Translations under genes and position numbers: made by a program
The notes under the pieces: generated by a model
Database searches by the model: none
The model's input: the letters and a program-made list of their open reading frames with translations, nothing else
Told to the model about the DNA's origin: nothing
Shown: positions 13,101-24,558 of the stretch, piece by piece
How the letters are laid out: each line of letters opens with the position of its first letter
Position numbering within the stretch: the first letter of the stretch is position 1
NCBI GenBank assembly: GCA_950106755.1
Contig: CATNNA010000010.1
Span: 496,001 to 560,000, forward strand
Length of the DNA: 64,000 nt
Origin: Climacium dendroides
Taxonomy: Eukaryota > Streptophyta > Bryopsida > Hypnales > Climaciaceae
Reading direction: 5' to 3'

Positions 13101-13837
13101 CCATGAATCCTAATTATTTCGAAGATTTGCAACTTGTGTGTTATGTTTTCGGACAGGCTTCCACGTCAAAACGATATAATTTATTGGTTTGGTTTCTATT
13201 AAATACAGCATGATTTTTAGAGTCTTCTTTTTTTAAAACCCATTTCACTTGGAAAAGTGTGGGGAAGCAATAGGGTTCTCTTAAACTTCATTTTTCCATG
13301 AATCCTAATTGTTTCGAAGATTTGCAACTTATGTGTTATGTTTTCGGACAGGCTTCCACGTCAAAACGATATAATTTATTGGATTGGTTTCTATTAAATA
13401 CAGCATGATTTTTAGAGTCTTCTTTTTTTAAAACCCATTTCACTTGGAAAAGTGTGGGGAAGCAATAGGGTTCTCTTAAACTTCATTTTTCCATGAATCC
13501 TAATTGTTTCGAAGATTTGCAACTTATGTGTTATGTTTTCGGACATGATTCCCCGTCAAAACGATGTAATTTATTGGTTTGGTTTCTATTAAATACAGCA
13601 TGATTTTTAGAGTCTCCTTTTTTTAAAACCCATTTCACTTACAAAAGTATGGGGAAGCAATAGGGTTCTCTTAAACTTCATTTTTCCATGAATCCTAATT
13701 ATTTCGAAGATTTACAACTTATGTGTTATGTTTTCGGACAGGCTTCCACGTCCAAACGATATAATTTATCGGTTTGGTTTCTATTAAATACAGCATGATT
13801 TTTAGAGTCTCCTTTTTTTAAAACCCATTTCACTTAC
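10136..13837. repeat. 19 monomers: repeated a/c-d-e-f-g-b order
   Basis: Order: a, c, d, e, f, g, b' (10136-11500), an h-like chimera of 194 bp with aggcatctacg (11501), then c, d, e, f, g, b (11695-12862) and c, d, e, f (12863-13642), ending with a mixed unit carrying a private cgtccaaac (13643). The c-to-f run appears twice in succession 1168 bp apart (11695 and 12863), that is, six monomers less two one-base deletions. Between a (10136) and c (10331) the expected b unit is absent. The g unit at 12475 has an unusual cluster of private changes. Confidence 0.8.
12475..12668. repeat. g-type monomer with clustered private mutations (194 bp)
   Basis: This unit carries three changes not seen in other g copies: ttttaaac in place of tcttaaac near 12501, aatcataa in place of aatcctaa near 12527, and a one-base deletion in ttcgaaga near 12538. 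The next monomer has a private caattttcc near 12705. Most other monomers in this part carry no more than one private change. Confidence 0.75.
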
Positions 13838-15591
13838 AAAAGTGTGGGGAAGCAATAGGGTCTCTTAAACTTCATTTTTCCATGAATCCTAATTATTTCG
13901 AAGATTTGCAACTTGTGTGTTATGTTTTCGGACAGGCTTCCACGTCAAAACGATATAATTTATCGGTTTGGTTTCTATTAAATACAGCATGATTTTTAGA
14001 GTCTCCTTTTTTTAAAACCCATTTCACTTACAAAAGTGTGGGGAAGCAATAGGGTTCTCTTAAACTTCATTCCTCCATGAATCCTAATTATTTCGAAGAT
14101 TTGCAACTTATGTGTTATGTTTTCGGACAGGCTTCCACGTCAAAACGATGTAATTTATTGGTTTGGTTTCTATTAAATACAGCATGATTTTTAGAGTCTG
14201 CTTTTTTTAAAACCCATTTCACTTACAAAAGTATGGGGAAGCAATAGGGTTCTCTTAAGCTTCATTTTTCCATGAATCCTAATTATTTCGAAGATTTGCA
14301 ACTTATGTGTTATGTTTTCGGACATGATTCCCCGTCAAAACGATATAATTTATTGGTTTGGTTTCTATTAAATACAGCATGATTTTTAGAGTCTCCTCTT
14401 TTTAAAACCCATTTCACTTACCAAAGTATAGGGAAGCAATAGGGTTCTCTTAAACTTCATTTTTCCATGAATCCTAATTATTTCGAAGATTTACAACTTA
14501 TGTGTTATGTTTTTGGACAGGCTTCCACGTGAAAACGATATAATTTATTGGTTTGGTTTCTATTAAATACAGCATGATTTTTAGAGTCTCCTTTTTTTAA
14601 AACCCATTTCACTTACAAAAGTGTGGGGAAGCAATAGGGTTCTCTTAAACTTCATTCCTCCATGAATCCTAATTATTTCGAAGATTTGCAACTTATGTGT
14701 TATGTTTTCGGACAGGCTTCCACGTCAAAACGATATAATTTATCGGTTTGGTTTCTATTAAATACAGCATGATTTTTAGAGTCTCCTCTTTTTAAAACCC
14801 ATTTCACTTACCAAAGTATAGGGAAGCAATAGGGTTCTCTTAAACTTCATTCCTCCATGAATCCTAATTATTTCGAAGATTTGCAACTTATGTGTTATGT
14901 TTTCGGACAGGCTTCCACGTCAAAACGATATAATTTATCGGTTTGGTTTCTATTAAATACAGCATGATTTTTAGAGTCTCCTCTTTTTAAAACCCATTTC
15001 ACTTACCAAAGTATAGGGAAGCAATAGGGTTCTCTTAAACTTCATTTTTCCATGAATCCTAATTATTTCGAAGATTTGCAACTTGTGTGTTATGTTTTCG
15101 GACAGGCTTCCACGTCAAAACGATATAATTTATTGGTTTGGTTTCTATTAAATACAGCATGATTTTTAGAGTCTCCTTTTTTTAAAACCCATTTCACTTG
15201 GAAAAGTGTGGGGAAGCAATAGGGTTCTCTTAAACTTCATTTTTCCATGAATCCTAATTGTTTCGAAGATTTGCAACTTATGTGTTATGTTTTCGGACAT
15301 GATTCCACGTGAAAACGATATAATTTATTGGTTTCGTTTCTATTAAATACAGCATGATTTTTAGAGTCTCCTTTTTTTAAAACCCATTTCACTTACAAAA
15401 GTGTGGGGAAGCAATAGGGTTCTCTTAAACTTCATTTTTCCATGAATCCTAATTATTTCGAAGATTTACAACTTATGTGTTATGTTTTCGGACAGGCTTC
15501 CACGTCAAAACGATATAATTTATCGGTTTGGTTTCTATTAAATACAGCATGATTTTTAGAGTCTCCTTTTTTTAAAACCCATTTCACTTAC
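13838..15591. repeat. 9-monomer HOR unit, 1754 bp, starting with a chimeric 194-bp monomer
   Basis: The unit starts with a monomer lacking one t (agggtctc near 13857). It then holds c-like with gatgtaat (14032), g-like with cttaagcttc, b-like with tttttgg and ccacgtg, c, a second cattcctcc unit starting taccaaag, d, a cttgg unit with tgattccacgtg and ttggtttcg, and a gtgtgg/ggcttcc/tcgg unit. The same sequence of types follows at 15592 and, in part, at 17541. The first monomer (13838-14031) combines the 5' part of the 15592 type with the 3' part of the 15786 type, which explains why this unit is one monomer shorter than the next. Confidence 0.85.
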
Positions 15592-17540
15592 AAAAGTGTG
15601 GGGAAGCAATAGGGTCTCTTAAACTTCATTTTTCCATGAATCCTAATTATTTCGAAGATTTACAACTTATGTGTTATGTTTTTGGACAGGCTTCCACGTC
15701 AAAACGATATAATTTATCGGTTTGGTTTCTATTAAATACAGCATGATTTTTAGAGTCTCCTCTTTTTAAAACCCATTTCACTTACCAAAGTATAGGGAAG
15801 CAATAGGGTTCTCTTAAACTTCATTTTTCCATGAATCCTAATTATTTCGAAGATTTGCAACTTGTGTGTTATGTTTTCGGACAGGCTTCCACGTCAAAAC
15901 GATATAATTTATCGGTTTGGTTTCTATTAAATACAGCATGATTTTTAGAGTCTCCTTTTTTTAAAACCCATTTCACTTACAAAAGTGTGGGGAAGCAATA
16001 GGGTTCTCTTAAACTTCATTCCTCCATGAATCCTAATTATTTCGAAGATTTGCAACTTATGTGTTATGTTTTCGGACAGGCTTCCACGTCAAAACGATGT
16101 AATTTATTGGTTTGGTTTCTATTAAATACAGCATGATTTTTAGAGTCTCCTTTTTTTAAAACCCATTTCACTTACAAAAGTATGGGGAAGCAATAGGGTT
16201 CTCTTAAGCTTCATTTTTCCATGAATCCTAATTATTTCGAAGATTTGCAACTTATGTGTTATGTTTTCGGACATGCTTCCACGTCAAAACGATATAATTT
16301 ATTGGTTTGGTTTCTATTAAATACAGCATGATTTTTAGAGTCTCCTCTTTTTAAAACCCATTTCACTTACAAAAGTATAGGGAAGCAATAGGGTTCTCTT
16401 AAACTTCATTTTTCCATGAATCCTAATTATTTCGAAGATTTACAACTTATGTGTTATGTTTTTGGACAGGCTTCCACGTGAAAACGATATAATTTATTGG
16501 TTTGGTTTCTATTAAATACAGCATGATTTTTAGAGTCTCCTTTTTTTAAAACCCATTTCACTTACAAAAGTGTGGGGAAGCAATAGGGTTCTCTTAAACT
16601 TCATTCCTCCATGAATCCTAATTATTTCGAAGATTTGCAACTTATGTGTTATGTTTTCGGACAGGCTTCCACGTCAAAACGATATAATTTATCGGTTTGG
16701 TTTCTATTAAATACAGCATGATTTTTAGAGTCTCCTCTTTTTAAAACCCATTTCACTTACAAAAGTATAGGGAAGCAATAGGGTTCTCTTAAACTTCATT
16801 CCTCCATGAATCCTAATTATTTCGAAGATTTGCAACTTATGTGTTATGTTTTCGGACAGGCTTCCACGTCAAAACGATATAATTTATCGGTTTGGTTTCT
16901 ATTAAATACAGCATGATTTTTAGAGTCTCCTCTTTTTAAAACCCATTTCACTTACCAAAGTATAGGGAAGCAATAGGGTTCTCTTAAACTTCATTTTTCC
17001 ATGAATCCTAATTATTTCGAAGATTTGCAACTTGTGTGTTATGTTTTCGGACAGGCTTCCACGTCAAAACGATATAATTTATTGGTTTGGTTTCTATTAA
17101 ATACAGCATGATTTTTAGAGTCTCCTTTTTTTAAAACCCATTTCACTTGGAAAAGTGTGGGGAAGCAATAGGGTTCTCTTAAACTTCATTTTTCCATGAA
17201 TCCTAATTGTTTCGAAGATTTGCAACTTATGTGTTATGTTTTCGGACATGATTCCACGTGAAAACGATATAATTTATTGGTTTCGTTTCTATTAAATACA
17301 GCATGATTTTTAGAGTCTCCTTTTTTTAAAACCCATTTCACTTACAAAAGTGTGGGGAAGCAATAGGGTTCTCTTAAACTTCATTTTTCCATGAATCCTA
17401 ATTATTTCGAAGATTTACAACTTATGTGTTATGTTTTCGGACAGGCTTCCACGTCAAAACGATATAATTTATCGGTTTGGTTTCTATTAAATACAGCATG
17501 ATTTTTAGAGTCTCCTTTTTTTAAAACCCATTTCACTTAC
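15592..17540. repeat. 10-monomer HOR unit, 1949 bp
   Basis: This is the same succession as the preceding unit, but with two separate monomers at its start: 15592-15785 (one-base deletion in agggtctc, gatttacaac, tttttggac) and 15786-15980 (taccaaag, cttgtgtg, tcgg). The remaining eight monomers correspond to those at 14032-15591 with few substitutions, for example catgcttcc near 16273 in place of catgattcc. Length is 10 x 195 - 1, consistent with the single deletion. Confidence 0.86.
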
Positions 17541-18709
17541 AAAAGTGTGGGGAAGCAATAGGGTCTCTTAAACTTCATTTTTCCATGAATCCTAATTATT
17601 TCGAAGATTTACAACTTATGTGTTATGTTTTTGGACAGGCTTCCACGTCAAAACGATATAATTTATCGGTTTGGTTTCTATTAAATACAGCATGATTTTT
17701 AGAGTCTCCTCTTTTTAAAACCCATTTCACTTACCAAAGTATAGGGAAGCAATAGGGTTCTCTTAAACTTCATTTTTCCATGAATCCTAATTATTTCGAA
17801 GATTTGCAACTTGTGTGTTATGTTTTCGGACAGGCTTCCACGTCAAAACGATATAATTTATCGGTTTGGTTTCTATTAAATACAGCATGATTTTTAGAGT
17901 CTCCTTTTTTTAAAACCCATTTCACTTACAAAAGTGTGGGGAAGCAATAGGGTTCTCTTAAACTTCATTCCTCCATGAATCCTAATTATTTCGAAGATTT
18001 GCAACTTATGTGTTATGTTTTCGGACAGGCTTCCACGTCAAAACGATGTAATTTATTGGTTTGGTTTCTATTAAATACAGCATGATTTTTAGAGTCTCCT
18101 TTTTTTAAAACCCATTTCACTTACAAAAGTATGGGGAAGCAATAGGGTTCTCTTAAGCTTCATTTTTCCATGAATCCTAATTATTTCGAAGATTTGCAAC
18201 TTATGTGTTATGTTTTCGGACATGATTCCCCGTCAAAACGATATAATTTATTGGTTTGGTTTCTATTAAATACAGCATGATTTTTAGAGTCTCCTCTTTT
18301 TAAAACCCATTTCACTTACAAAAGTATAGGGAAGCAATAGGGTTCTCTTAAACTTCATTTTTCCATGAATCCTAATTATTTCGAAGATTTACAACTTATG
18401 TGTTATGTTTTTGGACAGGCTTCCACGTGAAAACGATATAATTTATTGGTTTGGTTTCTATTAAATACAGCATGATTTTTAGAGTCTCCTTTTTTTAAAA
18501 CCCATTTCACTTACAAAAGTGTGGGGAAGCAATAGGGTTCTCTTAAACTTCATTCCTCCATGAATCCTAATTATTTCGAAGATTTGCAACTTATGTGTTA
18601 TGTTTTCGGACAGGCTTCCACGTCAAAACGATATAATTTATCGGTTTGGTTTCTATTAAATACAGCATGATTTTTAGAGTCTCCTCTTTTTAAAACCCAT
18701 TTCACTTAC
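17541..18709. repeat. Partial third copy of the 10-monomer unit
   Basis: Monomers at 17541 (deletion type), 17735, 17930, 18125 (cttaagcttc), 18320 (tttttgg, ccacgtg) and 18515 (c) repeat the first six positions of the 15592 unit. At 18710 a d unit follows directly, so the second cattcctcc unit found in the two earlier copies is missing here. That makes this the point where the local HOR order breaks. Confidence 0.8.
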
Positions 18710-19294
18710 CAAAGTATAGGGAAGCAATAGGGTTCTCTTAAACTTCATTTTTCTATGAATCCTAATTATTTCGAAGATTTGCAACTTGTGTGTTATGTTT
18801 TCGGACAGGCTTCCACGTCAAAACGATATAATTTATTGGTTTGGTTTCTATTAAATACAGCATGATTTTTAGAGTCTTCTTTTTTTAAAACCCATTTCAC
18901 TTGGAAAAGTGTGGGGAAGCAATAGGGTTCTCTTAAACTTCATTTTTCCATGAATCCTAATTGTTTCGAAGATTTGCAACTTATGTGTTATGTTTTCGGA
19001 CAGGCTTCCACGTCAAAACGATGTAATTTATTGGTTTGGTTTCTATTAAATACAGCATGATTTTTAGAGTCTGCTTTTTTTAAAACCCATTTCACTTACA
19101 AAAGTATGGGGAAGCAATAGGGTTCTCTTAAACTTCATTTTTCCATGAATCCTAATTATTTCGAAGATTTGCAACTTATGTGTTATGTTTTCGGACATGA
19201 TTCCCCGTCAAAACGATATAATTTATTGGTTTGGTTTCTATTAAATACAGCATGATTTTTAGAGTCTCCTCTTTTTAAAACCCATTTCACTTAC
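18710..19294. repeat. Three monomers: d, cttgg/gatgtaat hybrid, g
   Basis: The d unit at 18710 has a private ttctatgaa. The unit at 18905 starts like e (aattgttt, ggcttcc) but carries gatgtaat and gtctgctt, combining e-like and f-like or c-like features. The g unit at 19100 is ordinary. This stretch bridges the 10-monomer family and the following dimer duplication. Confidence 0.75.
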
Positions 19295-20074
19295 GAAAGT
19301 ATAGGGAAGCAATAGGGTTCTCTTAAACTTCATTTTTCCATGAATCCTAATTATTTCGAAGATTTGCAACTTATGTGTTATATTTTTGGACAGGCTTCCA
19401 CGTGAAAACGATATAATTTATTGGTTTGGTTTCTATTAAATACAGCATGATTTTTAGAGTCTCCTTTTTTTAAAACCCATTTCACTTACAAAAGTGTGGG
19501 GAAGCAATAGGGTTCTCTTAAACTTCATTCCTCCATGAATCCTAATTATTTCGAAGATTTGCAACTTATGTGTTATGTTTTCGGACAGGCTTCCACGTCA
19601 AAACGATATAATTTATTGGTTTGGTTTCTATTAAATACAGCATGATTTTTAGAGTCTCCTCTTTTTAAAACCCATTTCACTTACGAAAGTATAGGGAAGC
19701 AATAGGGTTCTCTTAAACTTCATTTTTCCATGAATCCTAATTATTTCGAAGATTTGCAACTTATGTGTTATATTTTTGGACAGGCTTCCACGTGAAAACG
19801 ATATAATTTATTGGTTTGGTTTCTATTAAATACAGCATGATTTTTAGAGTCTCCTTTTTTTAAAACCCATTTCACTTACAAAAGTGTGGGGAAGCAATAG
19901 GGTTCTCTTAAACTTCATTCCTCCATGAATCCTAATTATTTCGAAGATTTGCAACTTATGTGTTATGTTTTCGGACAGGCTTCCACGTCAAAACGATATA
20001 ATTTATCGGTTTGGTTTCTATTAAATACAGCATGATTTTTAGAGTCTCCTCTTTTTAAAACCCATTTCACTTAC
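19295..20074. repeat. 2-monomer tandem duplication (2 x 390 bp)
   Basis: A monomer starting gaaagtatagg with tatatttttgg and ccacgtg, followed by a c-type unit, occurs at 19295-19684 and again at 19685-20074, exactly 390 bp apart. The private tatatttttgg change is in both copies, so the copying followed that mutation. The two c units differ at ttgg (first) versus tcgg (second). Confidence 0.87.
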
Positions 20075-23000
20075 AAAAGTATAGGGAAGCAATAGGGTTC
20101 TCTTAAACTTCATTTTTCCATGAATCCTAATTATTTCGAAGATTTGCAACTTGTGTGTTATGTTTTCGGACAGGCTTCCACGTCAAAACGATATAATTTA
20201 TTGGTTTGGTTTCTATTAAATACAGCATGATTTTTAGAGTCTCCTTTTTTTAAAACCCATTTCACTTGGAAAAGTGTGGGGAAGCAATAGGGTTCTCTTA
20301 AACTTCATTCCTCCATGAATCCTAATTATTTCGAAGATTTGCAACTTATGTGTTATGTTTTCGGACAGGCTTCCACGTCAAAACGATATAATTTATCGGT
20401 TTGGTTTCTATTAAATACAGCATGATTTTTAGAGTCTCCTCTTTTTAAAACCCATTTCACTTACCAAAGTATAGGGAAGCAATAGGGTTCTCTTAAACTT
20501 CATTTTTCCATGAATCCTAATTATTTCGAAGATTTGCAACTTGTGTGTTATGTTTTCGGACAGGCTTCCACGTCAAAACGATATAATTTATTGGTTTGGT
20601 TTCTATTAAATACAGCATGATTTTTAGAGTCTTCTTTTTTTAAAACCCATTTCACTTGGAAAAGTGTGGGGAAGCAATAGGGTTCTCTTAAACTTCATTT
20701 TTCCATGAATCCTAATTGTTTCGAAGATTTGCAACTTATGTGTTATGTTTTCGGACAGGCTTCCACGTCAAAACGATATAATTTATTGGTTTGGTTTCTA
20801 TTAAATACAGCATGATTTTTAGAGTCTCCTTTTTTTAAAACCCATTTCACTTACAAAAGTGTGGGGAAGCAATAGGGTTCTCTTAAACTTCATTTTTCCA
20901 TGAATCCTAATTATTTCGAAGATTTACAACTTATGTGTTATGTTTTCGGACAGGCTTCCACGTCAAAACGATATAATTTATCGGTTTGGTTTCTATTAAA
21001 TACAGCATGATTTTTAGAGTCTCCTTTTTTTAAAACCCATTTCACTTACAAAAGTGTGGGGAAGCAATAGGGTTCTCTTAAACTTCATTCCTCCATGAAT
21101 CCTAATTATTTCGAAGATTTGCAACTTATGTGTTATGTTTTCGGACAGGCTTCCACGTCAAAACGATGTAATTTATTGGTTTGGTTTCTATTAAATACAG
21201 CATGATTTTTAGAGTCTCCTTTTTTTAAAACCCATTTCACTTACAAAAGTGTGGGGAAGCAATAGGGTTCTCTTAAACTTCATTCCTCCATGAATCCTAA
21301 TTATTTCGAAGATTTGCAACTTATGTGTTATGTTTTCGGACAGGCTTCCACGTCAAAACGATGTAATTTATTGGTTTGGTTTCTATTAAATACAGCATGA
21401 TTTTCAGAGTCTCCTTTTTTTAAAACCCATTTCACTTACAAAAGTATGGGGAAGCAATAGGGTTCTCTTAAACTTCATTTTTCCATGAATCCTAATTATT
21501 TCGAAGATTTGCAACTTATGTGTTATGTTTTCGGACATGATTCCCCGTCAAAACGATATAATTTATTGGTTTGGTTTCTATTAAATACAGCATGATTTTT
21601 AGAGTCTCCTCTTTTTAAAACCCATTTCACTTACAAAAGTATAGGGAAGCAATAGGGTTCTCTTAAACTTCATTTTTCCATGAATCCTAATTATTTCGAA
21701 GATTTACAACTTATGTGTTATGTTTTCGGACATGATTCCACGTCAAAACGATATAATTTATTGGTTTGGTTTCTATTAAATACAGCATGATTTTTAGAGT
21801 CTTCTTTTTTTAAAACCCATTTCACTTACAAAAGTGTGGGGAAGCAATAGGGTTCTCTTAAACTTCATTCCTCCATGAATCCTAATTATTTCGAAGATTT
21901 GCAACTTGTGTGTTATGTTTTCGGACAGGCTTCCACGTCAAAACGATATAATTTATTGGTTTGGTTTCTATTAAATACAGCATGATTTTTAGAGTCTTCT
22001 TTTTTTAAAACCCATTTCACTTGGAAAAGTGTGGGGAAGCAATAGGGTTCTCTTAAACTTCATTTTTCCATGAATCCTAATTGTTTCGAAGATTTGCAAC
22101 TTATGTGTTATGTTTTCGGACAGGCTTCCACGTCAAAACGATATAATTTATCGGTTTGGTTTCTATTAAATACAGCATGATTTTTAGAGTCTCCTTTTTC
22201 TAAAACCCATTTCACTTACAAAAGTATGGGGAAGCAATAGGGTCTCTTAAACTTCATTTTTCCATGAATCCTAATTATTTCGAAGATTTGCAACTTATGT
22301 GTTATGTTTTCGGACATGATTCCCCGTCAAAACGATATAATTTATTGGTTTGGTTTCTATTAAATACAGCATGATTTTTAGAGTCTCCTCTTTTTAAAAC
22401 CCATTTCACTTACGAAAGTATAGGGAAGCAATAGGGTTCTCTTAAACTTCATTTTTCCATGAATCCTAATTATTTCGAAGATTTACAACTTATGTGTTAT
22501 GTTTTCGGACATGATTCCACGTGAAAACGATATAATTTATTGGTTTGGTTTCTATTAAATACAGCATGATTTTTAGAGTCTCCTTTTTTTAAAACCCATT
22601 TCACTTACAAAAGTGTGGGGAAGCAATAGGGTTCTCTTAAACTTCATTTTTCCATGAATCCTAATTATTTCGAAGATTTGCAACTTGTGTGTTATGTTTT
22701 CGGACAGGCTTCCACGTCAAAACGATATAATTTATTGGTTTGGTTTCTATTAAATACAGCATGATTTTTAGAGTCTCCTTTTTTTAAAACCCATTTCACT
22801 TGGAAAAGTGTGGGGAAGCAATAGGGTTCTCTTAAACTTCATTCCTCCATGAATCCTAATTATTTCGAAGATTTGCAACTTATGTGTTATGTTTTCGGAC
22901 AGGCTTCCACGTCAAAACGATGTAATTTATTGGTTTGGTTTCTATTAAATACAGCATGATTTTTAGAGTCTCCTTTTTTTAAAACCCATTTCACTTACAA

Positions 23001-24558
23001 AAGTGTGGGGAAGCAATAGGGTTCTCTTAAACTTCATTCCTCCATGAATCCTAATTATTTCGAAGATTTGCAACTTATGTGTTATGTTTTCGGACAGGCT
23101 TCCACGTCAAAACGATATAATTTATCGGTTTGGTTTCTATTAAATACAGCATGATTTTTAGAGTCTCCTCTTTTTAAAACCCATTTCACTTACCAAAGTA
23201 TAGGGAAGCAATAGGGTTCTCTTAAACTTCATTTTTCCATGAATCCTAATTATTTCGAAGATTTGCAACTTGTGTGTTATGTTTTTGGACAGGCTTCCAC
23301 GTCAAAACGATATAATTTATTGGTTTGGTTTCTATTAAATACAGCATGATTTTTAGAGTCTTCTTTTTTTAAAACCCATTTCACTTGGAAAAGTGTGGGG
23401 AAGCAATAGGGTTCTCTTAAACTTCATTTTTCCATGAATCCTAATTGTTTCGAAGATTTGCAACTTATGTGTTATGTTTTCGGACAGGCTTCCACGTCAA
23501 AACGATATAATTTATTGGTTTGGTTTCTATTAAATACAGCATGATTTTTAGAGTCTCCTTTTTTTAAAACCCATTTCACTTACAAAAGTGTGGGGAAGCA
23601 ATAGGGTTCTCTTAAACTTCATTTTTCCATGAATCCTAATTATTTCGAAGATTTGCAACTTATGTGTTATGTTTTCGGACAGGCTTCCACGTCAAAACGA
23701 TATAATTTATTGGTTTGGTTTCTATTAAATACAGCATGATTTTTAGAGTCTCCTTTTTTTAAAACCCATTTCACTTACAAAAGTGTGGGGAAGCAATAGG
23801 GTTCTCTTAAACTTCATTTTTCCATGAATCCTAATTATTTCGAAGATTTACAACTTATGTGTTATGTTTGCGGACAGGCTTCCACGTCAAAACGATATAA
23901 TTTATCGGTTTGGTTTCTATTAAATACAGCATGATTTTTAGAGTCTCCTTTTTTTAAAACCCATTTCACTTACAAAAGTGTGGGGAAGCAATAGGGTTCT
24001 CTTAAACTTCATTCCTCCATGAATCCTAATTATTTCGAAGATTTGCAACTTATGTGTTATGTTTTCGGACAGGCTTCCACGTCAAAACGATGTAATTTAT
24101 TGGTTTGGTTTCTATTAAATACAGCATGATTTTTAGAGTCTCCTTTTTTTAAAACCCATTTCACTTACAAAAGTATGGGGAAGCAATAGGGTTCTCTTAA
24201 ACTTCATTTTTCCATGAATCCTAATTATTTCGAAGATTTGCAACTTATGTGTTATGTTTTCGGACATGATTCCCCGTCAAAACGATATAATTTATTGGTT
24301 TGGTTTCTATTAAATACAGCATGATTTTTAGAGTCTCCTCTTTTTAAAACCCATTTCACTTACAAAAGTATAGGGAAGCAATAGGGTTCTCTTAAACTTC
24401 ATTTTTCCATGAATCCTAATTATTTCGAAGATTTACAACTTATGTGTTATGTTTTCGGACATGATTCCACGTCAAAACGATATAATTTATTGGTTTGGTT
24501 TCTATTAAATACAGCATGATTTTTAGAGTCTCCTTTTTTTAAAACCCATTTCACTTAC
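20075..24558. repeat. 23 monomers of mixed c/d/e/g/b types
   Basis: This is a less regular stretch built from the same types: c-d-e runs at 20270-20854 and 22999-23583, g-b' pairs at 21440 and 24169, and a c/d hybrid at 21830 (cattcctcc with cttgtgtg). Two neighbouring c-like monomers with gatgtaat (21050 and 21245) look like a single-monomer duplication; the second has a private ttttcagag. The unit at 22220 is 194 bp (agggtctc). Private changes include ctttttcta near 22195 and tttgcgg near 23868. I see no non-satellite sequence here. Confidence 0.8.
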
